Assembly (NCBI GenBank): GCA_003023485.1
Contig: PXSG01000105.1
Coordinates: 4,180 to 23,568, forward strand
Length of the DNA stretch: 19,389 nt
Direction: 5' to 3'
Origin: Halobacteriales archaeon SW_10_68_16
GTDB taxonomy: Archaea > Halobacteriota > Halobacteria > Halobacteriales > Haloarculaceae
Shown: positions 16,117 through 19,389 of the stretch, piece after piece
Position numbering within the stretch: position 1 is the first letter of the stretch
Layout: each line of letters starts with the position of its first letter
The notes under the pieces: model-generated
What the model was told of the DNA's origin: nothing
Database searches by the model: none
Seen by the model: the letters and a program-made list of their open reading frames with translations, nothing else
Translations under genes and position numbers: made by a program

Positions 16117-17492
16117 AGGTCCTCGACGAGGTCGTCGGCGAACCCGGTGTAGCCGGCCGGCCTGAGCGCTCGCAACTCCTCGCGGACCTCCTCGGAGACG
16201 TCGAGGTCCTCGAAGAGGTCCCGGAAGTCATCGAGCGTCGCCTCGCGCCCGCGGGTCAGTTCCTTCACGCGCTCGTAGGCCGCCGTATCGCCCTCGCGGC
16301 GGAGGATGGTCTGGACGGCTTCGCCGATGACCTCGGGGTTCGCCGCCAGATCCTCGCGCATGACCGCCTCGTTGGGAACGACTTTCCCGAGGCCGTCCTG
16401 GAGTTTCCCGTAGCCGATCAGGCAGTGAGCGAGAGCGGCGCCGACGTTGCGCTTGACCGTCGAATCCGAGAGGTCACGCTGGAGGCGTGACGTGGTGAGG
16501 TAGTCCCCGAGGAAGGTTAGATCGGCGTTGGCCTTCGAGAGGTTCCCCTCGCTGTTCTCGAAGTCGATGGGGTTGACCTTGTGTGGCATCGTCGAGGAGC
16601 CGGTCTCGCCGGCTGTGGCCTCCTGGCCGAGGTAGCCGTCCGAGACGTACAGCCAGGCGTCCCGGTCCAGGTCCACCAGGACGTTGTTGGCCCCTCGCAG
16701 CGCGTCGAACAGTGCCGCGAGGTCGTCACTGGGGTTGACCTGCGTGGCCAGCGGTTCGTGGGCCAGTCCGAGCCCCTCGACGAACGATTCCGCGAAGGCC
16801 GGCCAGTCCACGTCCGGGTACGCGGCGCGGTGGGCCGCGTAGGTCCCGCTGGCGCCGGCGAGTTTCCCCGACAGCTCTCCGACTGCTTCCTCGACGCGGC
16901 CCAGCGCCCGCCCCAGCCGCGAGGCGTAGACGGCCATCTCCTTGCCGAAGGTGGTCGGCGTCGCCGGCTGGCCGTGGGTGCGCGCGAGCATCCCCACGTC
17001 GCGGTACTCCCGGGCCATCGCCGCGAGGTCGTCCCTGACCGCCCGGAGTTTCGGGAGGAGAACCTCGGTGAGTGCGTCCCCGATCAGGAGGCGGTAGGCG
17101 AGGTTCGTGACGTCCTCGCTGGTGAGCGCGAAGTGGGTCCACTCCTCGATGTCCAGCCCGTCCAGTTCGTGCCTGAGGAAGTACTCGACGGCCTTGACGT
17201 CGTGGTTGGTGGCGGGATAGCCGCCGTGACCCTCGGTCTCAATGCGCTTGACGAGTGCGGCGTCTTCGGCGTCGAACTCCTCGACGACTGCACGGAGACG
17301 CTGGCGTTCATCGGTGTCCAAGGCCAGCCCCGTCGCGTCGAGGTCCGCGAGCGCGAGCAGGTACTCCACCTCGACGCGGACGCGTGCCCGGGCGAGTGCC
17401 CCCTCGCTCACGTAGGGCACCAGCGGTTCGGTGTGGCGGGCGTACCGGCCGTCCAGCGGCGACACCGCCGTCAGGGGCCCGCGGTCGGTCAT
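16113..17492 (-). CDS. purB: Adenylosuccinate lyase
   Basis: Catalyses two fumarate-releasing steps in purine synthesis: SAICAR to AICAR and adenylosuccinate to AMP. The 459-residue protein carries the fumarase/aspartase signature GSSTMPHKVNPIDFEN (about 298-313), whose flexible loop provides the catalytic serine, the RTHGQPATP motif with the catalytic His (H173), and TNHDVKAVEYFL (95-106) and HFALTSEDVTN in the substrate site. The N-terminus (LTAVSPLDGRYARHTEPL) is typical. Length and motifs are normal and undamaged. It is monocistronic as far as seen, convergent with the MoxR operon (3-4 bp stop overlap), and has a T-rich box 27 nt upstream of the ATG. Confidence 0.95.
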   Translation of the reverse strand: MTDRGPLTAVSPLDGRYARHTEPLVPYVSEGALARARVRVEVEYLLALADLDATGLALDTDERQRLRAVVEEFDAEDAALVKRIETEGHGGYPATNHDVKAVEYFLRHELDGLDIEEWTHFALTSEDVTNLAYRLLIGDALTEVLLPKLRAVRDDLAAMAREYRDVGMLARTHGQPATPTTFGKEMAVYASRLGRALGRVEEAVGELSGKLAGASGTYAAHRAAYPDVDWPAFAESFVEGLGLAHEPLATQVNPSDDLAALFDALRGANNVLVDLDRDAWLYVSDGYLGQEATAGETGSSTMPHKVNPIDFENSEGNLSKANADLTFLGDYLTTSRLQRDLSDSTVKRNVGAALAHCLIGYGKLQDGLGKVVPNEAVMREDLAANPEVIGEAVQTILRREGDTAAYERVKELTRGREATLDDFRDLFEDLDVSEEVREELRALRPAGYTGFADDLVEDL

Positions 17493-17515
17493 GGGTCACA
17501 GTCCACGAGGACGGC

Positions 17516-17523
17516 GAAAAAGG
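17516..17523 (-). promoter_or_regulatory. Possible TATA-like box for purB
   Basis: On the minus strand this reads CCTTTTTC, centred about 27 nt upstream of the purB ATG (17492), the correct place for a leaderless haloarchaeal promoter. It is the only T-rich run in the 95-bp gap to the next gene. Confidence 0.33.
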
Positions 17524-17587
17524 TTGCCGGTCGCGGCAGTTGCGTCAGAGGCACAGACGACAATGCCGAGAAAGCAGTCGGAAACTT

Positions 17588-17968
17588 TCAGGGACGAGTG
17601 AGCACGAGCGCGGCATCCGTGTCCAGACGGCCAGTGTCGGTGACGAGCGTCCGGGCCTGACGGTCGTGGACGGCTTTCAGCGCGTCGAACGCCGCCGATG
17701 AACAGTCGAGTCCGTCCTCGAACTCCTCCCAGACGTGGGCCGGCAGCGCGAGGACGTAGAGTTCCTCCCGCCGCTCGACCATGGGGTCCATGTGGAAGTG
17801 GTTGCGCCACTCGTAGACGATATCTTCGACACCGGGTAGCTCTCGAACCCCTTTCTGGTGGCGCCGCGCGAGCCTCCGGAGTCGGTCCGCAGGGACGCCC
17901 GTCTCCTCGCTCACCCGGTCGAAGGTCGCGTCGTCGAAGGCCGCAAGCGGCGGTCGCACGTCGGTCAT
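17588..17968 (-). CDS. Uncharacterised small protein
   Basis: A 126-residue soluble protein that I do not recognise. It begins MTDVRPPLAAFDDATFDRVSEE, has a helix-turn-like stretch VPADRLRRLARRHQKGVREL (about 25-44), then PGVEDIVYEWRNHFHMDPMVERREELYVLALPAHVWEEF (key residues Trp and His in EWRNHFHMDP, 46-70) and ends in AALVLTRP. No signal peptide, membrane helix or metal cluster is seen. The composition is ordinary for the genome, so it is likely a real gene. The ATG at 17968 is chosen because upstream in-frame sequence is antisense to the YbaK-like gene; a weak CCTTTGC box lies about 26 nt before it. It is divergent from ybaK (93 bp apart) and reads toward purB on the same strand, 95 bp away, so co-transcription with purB is possible. 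Confidence 0.7.
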   Translation of the reverse strand: MTDVRPPLAAFDDATFDRVSEETGVPADRLRRLARRHQKGVRELPGVEDIVYEWRNHFHMDPMVERREELYVLALPAHVWEEFEDGLDCSSAAFDALKAVHDRQARTLVTDTGRLDTDAALVLTRP

Positions 17969-18032
17969 GGCCCTGATTGGGTTGGCGCCGGCAAAGGTGT
18001 TCGTACTCCGGGCGACGACGCTGTCGATGGGA

Positions 18033-18038
18033 TTTAGT
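18033..18038 (+). promoter_or_regulatory. Probable TATA box for the YbaK-like gene
   Basis: TTTAGT within GGGATTTAGTCGG, centred about 27 nt upstream of the ATG at 18062, matching haloarchaeal leaderless promoters. Confidence 0.4.
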
Positions 18039-18061
18039 CGGCGGGGAGCACACCCACGGGT

Positions 18062-18535
18062 ATGCACCCGCGAGCAGTCGAGTTCACGGAGCGTGCACGC
18101 GATGAACTGGGCGTCGATGTCGACGCACACGAGTTCCCCGAGGGGACCAAGACAGCCGAGGACGCTGCCGAGGCTATCGGCTGTGACGTCGCCCAGATCG
18201 CCAGTTCCATCGCGATGGTGGCCGACCAGCTCGTGGTCGTGGTGACCAGCGGCGCCAACCGCGTGAGCGAACAGCGCCTCGCGGAACTCCGGGACGTCGA
18301 CCCCGAAGACGTGCGGATGGCCGAGGCCGACGAGATCAAGGAGACGCTGGGCTGGTCCATCGGCGGCGTGCCACCCTTCCTCCACGACACCGCGGTGCCG
18401 GTCTACCTCGACGAGACCCTCACCGAGTTCGAGACGGTCTGGGCCGCCGCCGGGACCCCCCAGGCTGTCTTCCCGGTTTCGCCCGACCGCATCCGGGAAC
18501 TGGCGGACGCGACCGTCGCCAACGTCGCGCAGTGA
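18062..18535 (+). CDS. YbaK/ProX-type aminoacyl-tRNA deacylase-like protein
   Basis: A 157-residue single-domain protein of the YbaK/EbsC/ProX group, which hydrolyse mischarged tRNAs (e.g. Cys-tRNAPro, Ala-tRNAPro). Typical blocks are visible: HEFPEGTKTAEDAAEAIGCDVAQIASS (23-49, key Cys41), VVVVTSGANRVSEQRL (57-72), the GWSIGGVPPF substrate-loop block (about 100-109), and a C-terminal TVWAAAGTPQAVFPVSPDR. In bacterial YbaK and ProX a conserved Lys follows the QI block (QIxKS/T); here the aligned residue is Ser48 (QIASS). This may be normal for the haloarchaeal branch and makes the exact activity uncertain. The gene is alone, with its own TATA-like box, and is divergent from the small minus-strand gene. 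Confidence 0.8.
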   Translation: MHPRAVEFTERARDELGVDVDAHEFPEGTKTAEDAAEAIGCDVAQIASSIAMVADQLVVVVTSGANRVSEQRLAELRDVDPEDVRMAEADEIKETLGWSIGGVPPFLHDTAVPVYLDETLTEFETVWAAAGTPQAVFPVSPDRIRELADATVANVAQ

Positions 18536-18637
18536 GCGCACCACGGTCGGGGCCCGGCATCGCCAGGCCGTCGCATCCGGACGTGCCTCGGGGCCCTGCG
18601 AATCCTCTCCGCGAATGCCAGTTCTATTGATATTGGA

Positions 18638-18657
18638 TGTCTGACGCCTGTCAGACA
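18638..18657. promoter_or_regulatory. Perfect 8-bp-arm palindrome beside a TATA-like box (candidate operator)
   Basis: TGTCTGACGCCTGTCAGACA has 8-bp arms TGTCTGAC/GTCAGACA around a 4-base GCCT centre. It ends 3 bp before CTTATTT (18660-18666), the place of the BRE element of a plus-strand promoter, so a bound dimer would block TFB/TBP. I do not recognise the regulator. Confidence 0.5.
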
Positions 18658-18813
18658 CACTTATTTCCGACGAGGTGTTAGTATCTGGTGGAGCCAGTTG
18701 GCTCCGTAGTGTCACACGCGGGGGCCTCGCGCCCCTTCGTTTCCCTGTGTTGGTACCCTGCGGGCTGTCCCTTGATCATCGACGAGAGTCGTCCGGGAAG
18801 CGGGTCCGATGGG

Positions 18814-18819
18814 TTTAAA
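18814..18819 (+). promoter_or_regulatory. TATA box of the tRNA-Ala gene
   Basis: TTTAAA, the best TATA match in the window, centred about 33 nt upstream of the mature tRNA 5' end. It is flanked by GGGTT/AACCC, giving a small dyad around the box. Confidence 0.6.
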
Positions 18820-18849
18820 CGAACCCACAGAGTAGGCCCAGCCGTCTGC

Positions 18850-18921
18850 GGGCTCGTAGATCAGTGGTAGATCACTCCCTTGGCATGGGAGAGGCCCCGG
18901 GTTCAAATCCCGGCGAGTCCA
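18850..18921 (+). tRNA. tRNA-Ala (anticodon GGC)
   Basis: A full cloverleaf can be drawn. Acceptor GGGCTCG (18850-18856) pairs with CGAGTCC (18914-18920), with one G-T pair. D stem GATC/GATC (18859-18862, 18870-18873) encloses AGTGGTA. Anticodon stem CTCCC/GGGAG holds the loop TTGGCAT, giving anticodon GGC (18882-18884). T stem CCGGG/CCCGG (18897-18901, 18909-18913) holds TTCAAAT. The discriminator is A18921 and CCA is not encoded. GGC decodes GCC/GCU alanine codons. No intron. The tRNA lies next to a CRISPR remnant, and tRNA 3' ends are frequent integration sites. Confidence 0.95.
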
Positions 18922-19017
18922 TCGGAGCGACCGAGAATGGATGAGCCGAGCGTCGCGTGGATTTGAAGTAGACCAGTCCCAGCCCGCGCAGCGAAGTGAG
19001 CAGGAACGTCTGGTTTC
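18922..19017. other. Spacer between tRNA-Ala and the CRISPR array, no gene seen
   Basis: Contains no start-to-stop frame with gene character. A weak hairpin (TCGG-agcga-CCGA, about 18922-18934) directly follows the tRNA and may help 3'-end formation. GTGGATTTGAAG at 18957-18968 resembles one end of the CRISPR repeat in the opposite orientation, but only over 12 bases. Confidence 0.4.
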
Positions 19018-19114
19018 GGTTCAGATCCCACGAGGGTTCGTCTCAAAGTGTTCGTCGTGACCACCTCTCGCAGTTCCCTTCCACGCTTCAACCCCACGAG
19101 GGTTCGTCTGAAAC
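19018..19114 (-). CRISPR. Minimal CRISPR array: two repeats, one 36-nt spacer
   Basis: The intact repeat is 19085-19114 (30 nt). Read on the minus strand it begins GTTTCAGACGAACCC and ends GGGGTTGAAGC, which matches the well-known haloarchaeal type I-B repeat in all but a few bases and contains the inverted motifs AACCC/GGGTT. The second copy, 19018-19048, is degenerate: 31 nt with one extra base near its distal end and changes at both ends, while its core CCCACGAGGGTTCGTCT is identical. The spacer 19049-19084 is 36 nt, the normal haloarchaeal size. Degeneration in the repeat farthest from the AT-rich side fits an array read leftward, with its leader to the right and its terminal repeat facing the tRNA. 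No cas gene lies in the window; the right edge is only 275 bp away. Confidence 0.85.
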
Positions 19115-19260
19115 CATGCCCTATATACAAGGCGTAAGTACGGAAGCGCTAGGTCAGATTAAAAATCTTTCTGTGAATTGGCTTGCCGCAAGCGGTTGTG
19201 AGGTGTCGGATGATTAGTTCTGTGTCATGGTAAGATCTATCACTGTAACAGATCCTATCG
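19115..19260 (-). promoter_or_regulatory. Probable CRISPR leader
   Basis: The sequence right of the intact repeat is clearly AT-richer than the rest of the window. On the minus strand it ends TTGTATATAGGGCATGG directly before the repeat, and a TTTTTAATCT box (about 19158-19167) lies some 50 nt upstream, suitable for starting a transcript about 20 nt before the repeat. A dyad GCTTG-ccg-CAAGC lies at 19181-19193 and another, AGATT-aaa-AATCT, at 19156-19168. AT-rich leaders drive crRNA precursors and direct new spacer insertion. The outer limit is a guess. Confidence 0.6.
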
Positions 19261-19389
19261 TCCTATGATTGAATTAGCTGGCCGACTGAAATACGGGTGT
19301 GAAACTGGCTACGTGGAACTGCAATCAAGCATTCCGAGAAAAGCAGTATCAACTTCTCAAGCTTGAGCCAGATATAACGATCGTTCCTG
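19261..19389. other. AT-richer right edge, no gene supported
   Basis: A 33-codon plus-strand frame (19265-19366) and a minus-strand frame open from the edge to a TAG at 19263-19265 (41 codons) both exist. I recognise neither; the minus one could be the end of a gene continuing outside. Nothing here can be called a cas gene from what is visible. Confidence 0.4.

Larger units (their letters stand above)
18536..18849. other. Non-coding stretch with palindrome, promoter-like box and several hairpins
   Basis: No convincing protein gene. From left to right it holds a GC-rich part (18541-18600) with nothing I recognise; a perfect dyad at 18638-18657; a CTTATTT box at 18660-18666; and hairpins GGAGCC-agtt-GGCTCC (18690-18705), GGGGC-ctcgc-GCCCC (18721-18735) and GACGA-gag-TCGTC (18781-18793). 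The tRNA promoter TTTAAA follows (18814-18819). A transcript started by the CTTATTT box would begin near 18690, at the first hairpin, and could be a structured RNA. The longest open stretch there would have to end inside the tRNA gene, so I reject it as a protein. Confidence 0.5.

Noticed and set aside
18688..18870. 60-codon GTG-start frame placed 25 nt after CTTATTT
   Set aside because: It would run into the tRNA gene and its product resembles nothing; a non-coding transcript is more plausible.
18957..18968. GTGGATTTGAAG, similar to the repeat's other end in reverse orientation
   Set aside because: Only 12 bases match loosely, the spacing does not fit another spacer, and the orientation is opposite; probably chance.
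19265..19366. 33-codon plus-strand frame near the right edge
   Set aside because: Too short, no ribosome-binding site or promoter at the right spacing, and no recognisable motif.
19263..19388. Minus-strand frame open from the right edge to a TAG
   Set aside because: Only 41 codons are visible with no recognisable motif; it could be the end of a gene outside but cannot be supported here.

Overview
The window looks like the chromosome of a haloarchaeon. The base composition is GC-rich, the predicted proteins are strongly acidic, many starts lie about 26 bases downstream of TATA-like boxes (leaderless style), and lysine is made through diaminopimelate. The window also carries archaeosine tRNA-modification genes and a 30-nt CRISPR repeat of the haloarchaeal type I-B kind. 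All functional names come from reading the translations; no database search was possible. Region 1 (1-4563) is mostly on the minus strand and concerns archaeosine in tRNA. A NUDIX hydrolase gene overlaps the start of tgtA (tRNA-guanine(15) transglycosylase); then come arcS and the first 56 codons of raSEA, which together should convert preQ0-tRNA to archaeosine. Two things disturb this set. A RelB/RelE-like toxin-antitoxin pair sits on the opposite strand between tgtA and arcS, and tgtA has lost about 67 bp, which breaks its frame just after the TDSGSFQ motif. Region 2 (4693-8592, plus strand) holds a stand-alone MCM N-terminal domain protein without the helicase ATPase, then a tightly overlapping lysine set: lysA, dapF and a dapE-like M20 peptidase. 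dapF is in frame but lacks about 35-40 residues around the family's GNPH/GVPH substrate motif. Region 3 (8656-16116, plus strand) is one six-gene operon with overlapping or abutting junctions: a BatA-like VWA membrane protein, a large two-VWA/glutamine-amidotransferase-like membrane protein (frameshifted near 11,007), a membrane-anchored coiled coil, a three-TM membrane protein, a MoxR ATPase and a DUF58 protein. It looks like a MoxR/VWA chaperone-type complex at the membrane. Region 4 (16113-18535) has purB (minus), a small uncharacterised gene (minus) and a YbaK-like deacylase (plus). Region 5 (18536-19389) is non-coding: a perfect 8-bp-arm palindrome next to a TATA-like box, several hairpins, a tRNA-Ala(GGC) with its own promoter, and a tiny CRISPR array of two repeats and one 36-nt spacer. 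The array's degenerate end faces the tRNA, and an AT-rich leader runs toward the right edge. The most notable points are the damaged tgtA with the neighbouring toxin-antitoxin pair, the shortened dapF, the single-spacer CRISPR beside tRNA-Ala, the orphan MCM N-domain and the MoxR/VWA operon. Three internal lesions within about 7.5 kb also raise the question of assembly error, which reads would settle.
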